13,624 nucleotides of DNA from an uncultured Actinomyces sp. (lineage in GTDB: Bacteria; Actinomycetota; Actinomycetes; Actinomycetales; Actinomycetaceae), in the NCBI GenBank assembly GCA_938028585.1, contig CALIZH010000112.1, positions 1 through 13,624 of the forward strand, read 5' to 3'. Positions within the stretch are counted from its first letter, which is position 1. Every line of letters begins with the position of its first letter. The position numbers and the translations under genes were made by a program. The notes beneath the pieces were generated by a model, which did no database searches, had not been told where the DNA came from, and saw only the letters and a list, made by a program, of their open reading frames with translations. Below, piece after piece: positions 8,065 through 13,608 of this stretch.

Positions 8065-8532
8065 TTAAATGGGGCTGGGGCGGCTGATTATGACCTGCGT
8101 CCACTCCTCGCGGGCGGCGAGGAAGTCGCGCACCGCCTCCTGGGCGGCGGCCAGCGAGTGGTTCGCCCCCCAGCCGCACTGGACCTCGTTGGCCGCCGGC
8201 ACCTCCTGGGCGGAGAGGATGTCGCGGAAGGTCGCCTCCAGCAGCGGCAGGAACTCCTCGGTCCCCACCCCCAGCATGAGGGCGTAGAAGCCGGTCTGGC
8301 AGCCCATGGGGGAGAAGTCGATGAGCCGGTCGGTGTGGTTGCGCATGAGCTCGGCGCTCAGGTGCTCGATGGAGTGCACGGCCTCCATCTCCAGGTGCGC
8401 GCGGTTGGGCTGGCAGAAGCGCACGTCGTACTTGACGAGCACGTCCCCGCCGGGCAGCTCCTTGCGGTCGGCCACGCGCACGTAGGGCGCGGCCACCTTG
8501 GTGTGGTCCAGGTTGAAGGACTCGACGTTCAT
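8065..8532 (-). CDS. luxS: S-ribosylhomocysteine lyase (AI-2 synthase)
   Basis: The enzyme splits S-ribosylhomocysteine into homocysteine and DPD, the precursor of autoinducer AI-2, within the activated methyl cycle. The 155-residue product is close to the family's usual length. The metal-binding HxxEH is HSIEH at residues 53-57 and the third ligand is Cys119 in VQCGWG. The catalytic cysteine is Cys78 in SPMGCQTGFY. The N-terminal ESFNLDHTKV and the RFCQPN segment are also typical. The ATG at 8532 has GAGGAG about 10 bases upstream. Codons are strongly G/C-ending, unlike the block to its left, so the two probably have separate histories. The last few residues (SRPSPI) fall at the composition break, so the C-terminus may have been altered there. 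Confidence 0.95.
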   Translation of the reverse strand: MNVESFNLDHTKVAAPYVRVADRKELPGGDVLVKYDVRFCQPNRAHLEMEAVHSIEHLSAELMRNHTDRLIDFSPMGCQTGFYALMLGVGTEEFLPLLEATFRDILSAQEVPAANEVQCGWGANHSLAAAQEAVRDFLAAREEWTQVIISRPSPI

Positions 8533-8680
8533 CCTCGGCGTGCTCCTCGGTACGGTCAGGAGAATCACTGACGGCGGTAGAATTCCACGGCGTCCTAAGT
8601 GACGCAAGTGACAAACATAACCATATCAAATACTGCATAGTAAATAGGCGTATTTATTGAGGTTACCTTACCTTTGCTCC
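8533..8680 (-). promoter_or_regulatory. AT-rich upstream region of luxS with repeats
   Basis: This short AT-rich spacer lies between the frameshifted gene and luxS. AAGTGAC occurs twice 9 bases apart (8597-8603 and 8606-8612), reading GTCACTT toward luxS. TAAATA-ggcg-TATTTA at 8641-8656 is a perfect 6-base dyad that could be an operator or a weak hairpin ending the upstream gene. Promoter-like elements on the minus strand include TTTACT with TATGTT after 19 bases; the assignment is weak. Confidence 0.4.
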
Positions 8681-9666
8681 TCACCACTCCCACCCGAACC
8701 CGCCGAACAGCCCGCCATGCACGTCGCGCTGGGTGAGGGTGGCGCGCTGCTGGGCGTCCAGGTGGGTGCGGTTGTACTGGTTGGCGGCTTGGGGGCGAGC
8801 GAAGGGGCTAGCCCCGGTGAACTGCCAGATGCTGGACGGCACCTCCCCGACGAAGCGCACCTGGATGGTGGCCAGCAGCGAGCGGGCATGGAAGGCCCGG
8901 CTAGCCAAGGATATCGGCGTGGTCGGTTCCTCACCCCGCAGGGGCTCTGCCCGGAAGGCGAGGTCGTAGCGCGTGGCGTCCTGCATCGGCGTGCGCTTAC
9001 CGGTGGCGGGGTCGATGTGCCAGAAGTGGTCGTTCCACCCAGCGCCTTCGACAGGGCGGCTGTTGACGCTGAACTCCCCGCCCGGCTGCGCCGTGACATG
9101 AGCGGGGTAGGAACGGGAGATGGTGACAAAGTCCAGCTCCCCGGCCATGTTGGCCAGCCGGTAGTGCTCCACCGTGCCCCGCCACTGCCGCTGCTCCACC
9201 ACGATGAGCGTAGTGGTCTCCTCATAGACAATCCCACCGTGCATCTCCGGCACATCCAGCACCAGCGGTGCCTGAGCGTAGCGCCCAGCCACCAAGCGGC
9301 TGTGCAACAGACGCAGGCCGGCCTCCTCCCGCGAAGCGATCGTCTCCATGCTGCACCCCACGCGGCTCGCCATCGCCCGCCGCCGCTCCAACAAACTGCC
9401 ACTCCCCGCCGTCTCAGGGCTGAGCGCAAAGGCCGCCAGCAGCACACCCACCAGCGGCTCATCCTGCTCTCACTCAGGCTGTGGATGGCCGAGACAAAGC
9501 GATGGCGCAGCCGCTCAAAGGAGTCCTCCAAGCTACCCCGGAGCACCTCATCAACGATCGGGGCGCGTACCAGCCGCGCCGCCGTAAACCCACCGCGCTT
9601 ACGCAGCCACGCCAGCTCACGCAGCAAGGAAGCCGCATCATCGGCATCGAGACGAGCGCGGGACAT
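8681..9666 (-). pseudogene. Frameshifted actinobacterial hypothetical protein with HTH-like N-terminal half
   Basis: Two minus-strand frames together make one protein of about 328 residues. The first runs from the ATG at 9666 (MSRARLDADDAASLLREL) to about 9469. The second takes over there with EQDEPLVGVLLAAFALSPET and continues to the stop at 8681. The total of 986 bases is one short of a whole number of codons. Loss of one G from GAGGAG at about 9467-9471 explains the shift, since the second frame has a stop just upstream. Segments such as LLERRRAMASRV followed by TIASREEAGLRLL resemble the helix-turn-helix-like region of a family of hypothetical proteins I recall from actinobacteria. The beta-rich C-terminal half I do not recognise. 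The start has AGGAGG 7 bases upstream. It may be a true pseudogene or a sequencing error. It precedes luxS in the same direction. Confidence 0.7.
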
Positions 9667-9673
9667 GAGCAAG

Positions 9674-9679
9674 CCTCCT
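9674..9679 (-). promoter_or_regulatory. Ribosome binding site of the frameshifted gene
   Basis: AGGAGG on the minus strand, 7 bases before the ATG at 9666. It selects that ATG over the TTG at 9672 and shows that the gene once had a strong start. Confidence 0.75.
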
Positions 9680-9689
9680 GGGGAGTAGG

Positions 9690-10203
9690 AGCAGGACGTG
9701 GCGAGAGGATGGGCAGAGATGACGTCGCTGGGGCGGGGCAGCGACGAGGTGACCGAGGTGCCAGTACCGGTGCTGGCTGAGACGCCTGCTGCGACGGGCC
9801 TGTCATGAGCGGCGACTCGGGTGTCAGCCGGACGGGACGAGCCGCAAGCCAGCCTAGACCGAGCGGCCAGGACAAACCAGGAGATAGCGCAGGGGAGCCG
9901 AACAACAGAGGCGAGCCGTCTGCGCCTGGCTTGGTGGACTGGCTCCTTGCCGCCGTCGCCGCGCTACCGACCGCAGTAGGGCTGGCTCGTAGCTGCTCAT
10001 GTGCGTCAGTGGTGGATGCCTGAGCGAGCCCTCTTTTCCAACTTTCTTCCAACTTTGACGGCACCGCGGCGCGGCCTGCCTACCGTTCTAACCAACGCCA
10101 CAAGCCCGGAACAAGACCGGCAGAAAACGCTGGTCTAGCGCGGCTCGTGGCGGGTAGCGCGGCCCGCTCTCCCCAGGGTGGCAGCACGGGCCGTCGGCAC
10201 GAG
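9690..10203. other. GC-rich stretch without a supported gene
   Basis: Several reading frames stay open here on both strands, but none has a ribosome site or a protein-like composition. The best is a 72-residue plus-strand frame at 9805-10023 with one hydrophobic stretch, and it is not convincing. The region should hold the promoter of the minus-strand gene at 9666 and the plus-strand promoter for the gene at 10270. It includes the tandem repeat at 10036-10056. Confidence 0.45.
10036..10056. repeat. Tandem decamer TTCCAACTTT
   Basis: TTCCAACTTT occurs at 10036-10045 and again at 10047-10056, one base apart, giving an 11-base period, about one helical turn. It is an AT-richer island in GC-rich DNA between divergent genes, which would suit paired binding sites for a regulator or an iteron-like element. 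Confidence 0.5.
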
Positions 10204-10224
10204 ATGACCAGCCCGGCTGGTCGT
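10204..10224 (+). terminator. Terminator-like hairpin with pyrimidine-rich tail, in the leader of the 10270 gene
   Basis: GACCAGC-CCG-GCTGGTC (10206-10222) is a perfect 7-base stem with a 3-base loop. A G-U and an A-U pair can extend it on either side. It is followed at once by a 33-base pure C/T run starting CTTTCTCTC. The tail is mixed C/U rather than a plain U-run, so termination may be partial. Its place just before the ribosome site of the next gene suggests an attenuator, or a boundary that insulates the gene from upstream transcription. Confidence 0.5.
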
Positions 10225-10256
10225 CTTTCTCTCTTCCTCTCTTCTCTTCTCTTCTC
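10224..10256 (+). promoter_or_regulatory. 33-base uninterrupted pyrimidine leader
   Basis: A run of 33 C/T bases containing repeated TCTTC units lies between the hairpin and the AAAGGA ribosome site (10258-10263) of the gene at 10270. Its position matches the pyrimidine-rich leader of the gene at 10839. It could keep the 5' leader single-stranded for ribosome loading or bind an RNA-binding factor such as Rho, CsrA-like or cold-shock proteins (inference). Confidence 0.55.
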
Positions 10257-10269
10257 GAAAGGACTCCTC

Positions 10270-10569
10270 ATGGCTTCTACCAATCTCAGTCTCTTCTCGC
10301 CCCAGCGCACCCGGATGGGGGTGGTGCTGGGCAATGGCCAGGCCCGGGTGACCCGGCGGGAGATCGAGCAGGTCGCCGCCCAGGCAGAAGTAGCCGCCCA
10401 GGCCGAGCAGGCCCGGGCCTTCCTGACCTCCCAGGTGCTGACCAACATCGCCACGCTGGTCACCCAGGCCGAGGCCCAGACCCGCATCGCCCCCGGCGGC
10501 GCTCAGTTCTACGAAGCGATCATCACGGGATACGCCCTGGGCGCTGGGCAGCGGATCGGGCAGCTGTAG
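10270..10569 (+). CDS. Small Ala/Gln-rich hypothetical protein
   Basis: I do not recognise this family. The 99-residue product has no membrane segment. Residues 26-55 are a predicted helical stretch (VTRREIEQVAAQAEVAAQAE) rich in Ala, Gln and Glu and probably a short coiled coil; a second helix follows (LTSQVLTNIATLVTQAEAQ). The C-terminus YALGAGQRIGQL is less charged. The ATG at 10270 has AAAGGA 6 bases upstream; a longer reading from 10147 would run through the hairpin and pyrimidine leader and is rejected. The gene stands alone behind its own leader and is followed by a 269-base gap. Codon use is G/C-ending like the rest of the right part. Helical Ala/Gln-rich proteins of this size occur in mobile-element modules, but no function can be assigned. 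Confidence 0.7.
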   Translation: MASTNLSLFSPQRTRMGVVLGNGQARVTRREIEQVAAQAEVAAQAEQARAFLTSQVLTNIATLVTQAEAQTRIAPGGAQFYEAIITGYALGAGQRIGQL

Positions 10570-10768
10570 GCGGCCGGGCGCTGCGGTGCGTCGCTGACCC
10601 AGAGCGCGAGCCCACGCGCGACTGGTGGCGCGGAAGCACTCCTGAACTACCGGAGGGCACCAGCACTGGTTGCTCGGCTGGGTGGGACTGCCGCCTCTCG
10701 GCGGGCCTCAGCGCGGCGGGGACGGTACCGGAACGTCGTCAGCTCGGTGGTGAGCACTCTGCCTCGTG

Positions 10769-10808
10769 CCTTCTTTTCCTTCTCCTCACGTCCTTCTCTT
10801 CTTCTTTC
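10769..10808 (+). promoter_or_regulatory. Second pyrimidine-rich leader
   Basis: Two C/T runs (10769-10787 and 10791-10808) with further TCTC and TCTTC tracts to 10826 precede the GGAGG (10827-10831) of the gene at 10839. The layout repeats that of the gene at 10270, so the two genes probably share a mode of expression. The preceding stretch 10570-10768 shows no gene. Confidence 0.5.
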
Positions 10809-10838
10809 AATCTCGTCTTCATCTTCGGAGGTTTCATC

Positions 10839-11477
10839 ATGACGGTCGTAATCGGGATCCTGGCCCTCATCGGTCTGGCGGTGGTGGGCGCAATCGGCTG
10901 GGCGTTTGCCCACGGGGTGCGCGATGGCCTGGCCCAGTTGCGGGAGGCACCACCGGGCGGAATGAGTCAGCCGGTGCCCGTCGGTGAGCCGCCGCTGTTG
11001 CTGTCCGCCGCGCTGCCGAGCAGCTACCAGGCTGGTCAGCTGGCCGGTGAGGTGGCAGCCAGCTGGCGCTCCGCACACCAGGCGGCCAGAGCAGCTGGAG
11101 CAGGCGTCCCGGCCAGCTCATCCTGGGCAGCCGCTCTGGCTCTGGGCAGCGAGCTGAGCCAGCAGCGCCAAGAAGCCGGCCGGGCCATGCAGGCAGCAAT
11201 GGCCCAGGTGCTGCAGGACAACGAGCAGGTAGTGCGGGAGGCAGCGGCTTCTACCGCCACCGACAGAACTTGCGGCACCGATGGCAGTGGCGACCGCGGT
11301 GATGTGCCTCCTGAGGTGGTGCCGAACGGAGCGGACAGCGCCGATAGTGGTGAGCCTGTGGCTGGTACAGCCCGTCCCACCTGGCCGACTCACGCGCCCT
11401 CGCGTCGCCCGCCGCGCCCACGTACCAGGCGGTGCACGCAGCACAGGCCAGCTCGGTCGGATGAGCGGCAGTCGTGA
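10839..11477 (+). CDS. Hypothetical protein with one N-terminal membrane helix
   Basis: I do not recognise this family. The 212-residue product starts with a hydrophobic helix (residues 3-24, VVIGILALIGLAVVGAIGWA) without a cleavage motif, so it is probably a membrane anchor with the rest on one face. Residues 58-140 are an Ala/Gln-rich helical region (for example LSQQRQEAGRAMQAAMAQVL) that may oligomerise. The last 60 residues are rich in Pro, Thr and Arg and look less protein-like. Another frame open from 11354 to 11461 has more G/C-ending codons (24 of 27 from 11381, by hand) and reads LADSRALASPAAPTYQAVHA. The true C-terminus may therefore be frameshifted. The ATG at 10839 has GGAGG 7 bases upstream. 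The similar leader and helical content suggest a functional link with the gene at 10270. Confidence 0.65.
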   Translation: MTVVIGILALIGLAVVGAIGWAFAHGVRDGLAQLREAPPGGMSQPVPVGEPPLLLSAALPSSYQAGQLAGEVAASWRSAHQAARAAGAGVPASSSWAAALALGSELSQQRQEAGRAMQAAMAQVLQDNEQVVREAAASTATDRTCGTDGSGDRGDVPPEVVPNGADSADSGEPVAGTARPTWPTHAPSRRPPRPRTRRCTQHRPARSDERQS

Positions 11478-11903
11478 GCGCGGGGATTGAGCGGGCTCTG
11501 GCAGCCTGCACTACCCACCCGTCGGACTGAGTGCGCGGCACGGCAAGACGTCCACAGGTCGCCCTGGCTGGTCGCGCTGGCGGGGTCTGGAACGTGCGGC
11601 AGCCGTGAACAATCGGCTCCATTCTCCGCCCACATGCTGCGTCATTTCGCTCGCTTGTTGCAAAAACTACAGCACCGACGTTCGTGGCCACTAAATGGCG
11701 CGCGTGTCCATTTTGTTTCCTGGGGTGGCACCACAGAAACGGTTCACAAGCGGTGCGTGTCGCGTCGCTTGGTAATAGTGAATCCGGAGGCCTTGCATCG
11801 AATGAGTGTTCGTGGAATGTATGGGATAAGGGCGACTTGCTGCCGATGTGCGAAATAGCTGGCAGTTGGCTCGCCTGGAGCAAATAGCAAATATTAAGCA
11901 AAA
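11478..11903. other. Intergenic region with lowered GC and a hairpin
   Basis: No gene is supported here. A 123-residue plus frame (11487-11858) is open but has no ribosome site and an unlikely composition. GC falls toward the right, a common sign of a promoter or control region for the operon starting at 11916. AAATGG (11693-11698) and CCATTT (11708-11713) form a perfect 6-base dyad around CGCGCGTGT. A wider GCCAC...GTGGC pair surrounds it. No clear -35/-10 pair could be chosen. Confidence 0.45.
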
Positions 11904-11909
11904 AGGAGG
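11904..11909 (+). promoter_or_regulatory. Ribosome binding site of the MT-A70 gene
   Basis: AGGAGG, within AAGGAGGG, 6 bases before the ATG at 11916. It is a near-ideal site and fixes the start. Confidence 0.8.
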
Positions 11910-11915
11910 GACATC

Positions 11916-12722
11916 ATGCAGCAGCAGACGAAACAGACAAGACGAGCGTGCGCTGGGGGAGCGGTACCCCGGCACAGTGCGGTGGCCAGACAGCTGAGCG
12001 CAGTAACGAAGCCAGGTGCTGACTCATCGCCCACCATCCCTGGCCTGCCGCCTGGTGGCTTTGCCACCATCCTGGTCGATCCGCCCTGGCCACTGCAGAG
12101 TGGTGAGAAGCACTACCGGACGATGAGTCTGACGCGGATCAAGGCCTTGCCGGTGGGAGCTTTGGCGGCGCGAGATGCCCACCTGTGGCTGTGGACGACC
12201 AATGCGCTCTTGCCGAAGGCGTATGAGGTGGCTGAGGCCTGGGGCTTTACGGTGCGTAGCCCGCTGACCTGGGTGAAGTTCCGCCTTGGTCTGGGTGGTC
12301 GCTACCAGCTGCGTAATGCCACTGAGCAGCTGCTGTTCTGCACTCGGGGGAGAGCCCCGCTGGGGTCGCGCTCTCAGCCGACCTGGTTTAACGCCCCCGT
12401 CACTGAGCACTCGCGCAAGCCGGCTGAGCAGTTCGCCATTATCGAGCGGGTCAGCTCTGGGCCGTACCTGGAGCTGTTTGCCCGCCGCCGGCCTGAGTCG
12501 AACCAGCCTTGGGCGGTGTGGGGAGACCAAGTAGCGAGCGACATCCGCATGCCCGGCTTTGCGGTGCCGCGGTATAGCGAGCGGACGCAGGAGGCAGAGG
12601 CCGAGACAACGACCACGGCAACGGAGCGAACGGAGTCGGCACACGCGGCGGTGGCTGGTGCATCGCGTGGTGATGACAGAGATGACAGTGCTGGCGGTGA
12701 CGGTGAGGAGGTTCTGCGATGA
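11916..12722 (+). CDS. MT-A70 family adenine N6-methyltransferase
   Basis: The 268-residue product is a SAM-dependent N6-adenine methyltransferase of the MT-A70 superfamily, expected to modify DNA in bacteria. The catalytic motif is DPPW at residues 55-58 within FATILVDPPWPL. Further family features are DAHLWLWTTN (87-96), the WGFTVRSPLTWVK stretch (109-121), a KPAEQFAIIE helix (168-177) and LELFARR with WGDQ (186-205), which close the SAM site. About 45 N-terminal residues and the acidic, Thr/Ala/Asp-rich tail after 220 lie outside the domain and look disordered. Similar solo genes are common in phages, plasmids and integrative elements, where they protect DNA from restriction or tune regulation. 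No restriction partner is seen. The next gene overlaps its stop as ATGA. Confidence 0.92.
   Translation: MQQQTKQTRRACAGGAVPRHSAVARQLSAVTKPGADSSPTIPGLPPGGFATILVDPPWPLQSGEKHYRTMSLTRIKALPVGALAARDAHLWLWTTNALLPKAYEVAEAWGFTVRSPLTWVKFRLGLGGRYQLRNATEQLLFCTRGRAPLGSRSQPTWFNAPVTEHSRKPAEQFAIIERVSSGPYLELFARRRPESNQPWAVWGDQVASDIRMPGFAVPRYSERTQEAEAETTTTATERTESAHAAVAGASRGDDRDDSAGGDGEEVLR
12706..12711 (+). promoter_or_regulatory. Ribosome binding site of the 12719 gene
   Basis: AGGAGG inside the end of the MT-A70 gene, 7 bases before the ATG at 12719. Together with the ATGA overlap it supports the start of the following gene. Confidence 0.75.
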
Positions 12723-13207
12723 GTCGGCCGTGGCGAGACAAGTATCCAATTCGCAGTCTTCGAGGAGATGGTGATGATGATGAGCGATTCGAGGCGTTCG
12801 CATGCTGGCAGCTTGCTGCGATGCGGCGTCGGTCTGCTCCTGATCGCGATGGGGCTGAGGTGGATCGTCGCCATCGTGCAAAGCAGCTGGCCCTGGCTCG
12901 TCGGGCTGCTCGCCGTGAGCGCCGCCGCCTGGCTGGCAGTGCGCTGGTGGCGCAGCCGACGGGAGTGGTGAGGGAGCTCGGCACTCACGGTGGCCGCAAC
13001 CGGCCTGGCCCGATTGAGCAGCGGCGAGCTGGTGCAGGCCATCAGGCGGAACGGGCTGAGCAGTGGCATCAGTCGCAATGGGGCGGTCGCAGCTCGAGTC
13101 CCGTGCTCGATGGTGGAACAGCCAGCCGGAAGCGACGCGCTCACTCCACTACTGGAGACCACCGGAAGAACGGTGGACGGCTTCACTCACCAAGGAGGCA
13201 GCCATGA
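12719..13207 (+). CDS. Basic hypothetical protein coupled to the MT-A70 gene
   Basis: I do not recognise this 162-residue, strongly basic protein. An Arg-rich helical region (about residues 22-72, for example RRHRAKQLALARRAARRERR) could bind nucleic acid. Start and stop both sit in ATGA overlaps, with the MT-A70 gene before it and the 13204 gene after it, and AGGAGG lies 7 bases upstream. This argues for a real operon member. Against it, only about 60% of codons are G/C-ending over 12774-12971, where the nested frame scores higher. The tail after about 13085 (SSSPVLDGG...) is also less protein-like than the neighbouring frame, which reads RARWWNSQPEATRSLHYWRP into the next gene. Loss of one G in the run at 13077-13080 would explain that, and the original product may have continued into the 13204 gene. 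Confidence 0.5.
   Translation: MSRPWRDKYPIRSLRGDGDDDERFEAFACWQLAAMRRRSAPDRDGAEVDRRHRAKQLALARRAARRERRRLAGSALVAQPTGVVRELGTHGGRNRPGPIEQRRAGAGHQAERAEQWHQSQWGGRSSSPVLDGGTASRKRRAHSTTGDHRKNGGRLHSPRRQP
12774..12971 (+). CDS. Nested small two-helix membrane protein (candidate)
   Basis: This 65-residue frame lies wholly inside the 12719 gene in another reading frame. It encodes two hydrophobic helices (GVGLLLIAMGLRWIVAIVQ and WPWLVGLLAVSAAAWLAV) with a basic start and a basic end (RWWRSRREW), like a small membrane hairpin protein. By hand count 56 of 65 codons end in G or C, against about 60% in the enclosing frame, so codon use favours this frame. GAGGAG at 12762-12767 lies 6 bases before the ATG at 12774; further ATGs stand at 12768, 12777 and 12780. 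Either it is the true gene here, or it is an overlapping pair with the 12719 frame, or it is a chance by-product of an Arg/Ala-rich sequence. Family not recognised. Confidence 0.42.
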   Translation: MMMSDSRRSHAGSLLRCGVGLLLIAMGLRWIVAIVQSSWPWLVGLLAVSAAAWLAVRWWRSRREW

Positions 13208-13608
13208 TGGCCCTCTACCGCGGTGGCCGCCCTGGTTCGTCGCGGCGGGTGCGCTTGGTGCCGGTGCGGCGAAGCGGCATGGATCACCGGACGGTGGCGC
13301 GGATCGTGCTGGCTTTGGCGCGGCAGATGGCGGCGGAGGCGGATGAGGCTGTGTCCTCAGGTGTGGGGGCTTGCTCGAGAGATGAACCTGGCACCAGCGA
13401 TGGGGCGGTTGCCGGGAGTGATGATGCGGCGGCTCCGTGGGCTGGCGCTCATAGCGGGCAGAGCGCCCGTGGCGTCGCCTTGGTGGGGCGCTGTGCTGCA
13501 AACGAGCCCTTCTTGGCAGGACGGCGTTCTCACCAGCGTCATGACAGTGCTCACCGCTCACCTCACGAGACTGCCGCTCCGTCCTCAATGCCGGGAGGTG
13601 CCCCGTGA
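13204..13608 (+). CDS. Small hypothetical protein
   Basis: I do not recognise this 134-residue product. The N-terminus is basic (ALYRGGRPGSSRRVRLVPVR). A probable amphipathic helix follows (MDHRTVARIVLALARQMAA), and the remaining 85 residues are Ala/Gly/Ser-rich and probably disordered. AAGGAGG at 13192-13198 is 5 bases before the ATG at 13204, which overlaps the preceding stop as ATGA. A second ATG at 13207 is equally possible. The same frame is open upstream to 13060 with plausible protein, so the gene could once have been the 3' part of a longer gene starting at 12719. Its stop overlaps the next start as TGATG, so it belongs to the same operon. Confidence 0.6.
   Translation: MMALYRGGRPGSSRRVRLVPVRRSGMDHRTVARIVLALARQMAAEADEAVSSGVGACSRDEPGTSDGAVAGSDDAAAPWAGAHSGQSARGVALVGRCAANEPFLAGRRSHQRHDSAHRSPHETAAPSSMPGGAP

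Noticed and set aside
8655..8675. DtxR-like iron box (AGGTTACCTTACCT) upstream of luxS
   Set aside because: The half-sites are separated by 8 rather than 9 bases and the outer positions do not match, so the resemblance is too weak.
9464..9474. Programmed -1 ribosomal frameshift in the split gene
   Set aside because: There is no slippery heptamer at the junction (AGTGAGAGCAGG), so a simple one-base loss is the better explanation.
8657..9688. Long open frames on both strands (plus 8657-9688 and minus 8668-9672) across the frameshifted gene
   Set aside because: High GC keeps antisense and shifted frames open. The plus frame has no ribosome site and an unlikely composition. The minus frame is real only from 9666 to about 9469.
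9474..10064. Minus-strand frame of 196 codons upstream of the frameshifted gene
   Set aside because: It begins at a GTG without a Shine-Dalgarno site, is low-complexity Pro/Ser/Ala, and overlaps the real start at 9666.
10196..10770. GGCACGAG (10196-10203) complementary to CTCGTGCC (10763-10770) in the two pyrimidine-leader regions
   Set aside because: An 8-base complement in GC-rich DNA 560 bases apart is expected by chance, and no supporting pairing was found.
12024..13186. Long minus-strand frames opposite the MT-A70 gene and its followers
   Set aside because: They are antisense to a gene with clear motifs, are rich in His/Arg/Ser runs, and have no ribosome sites.
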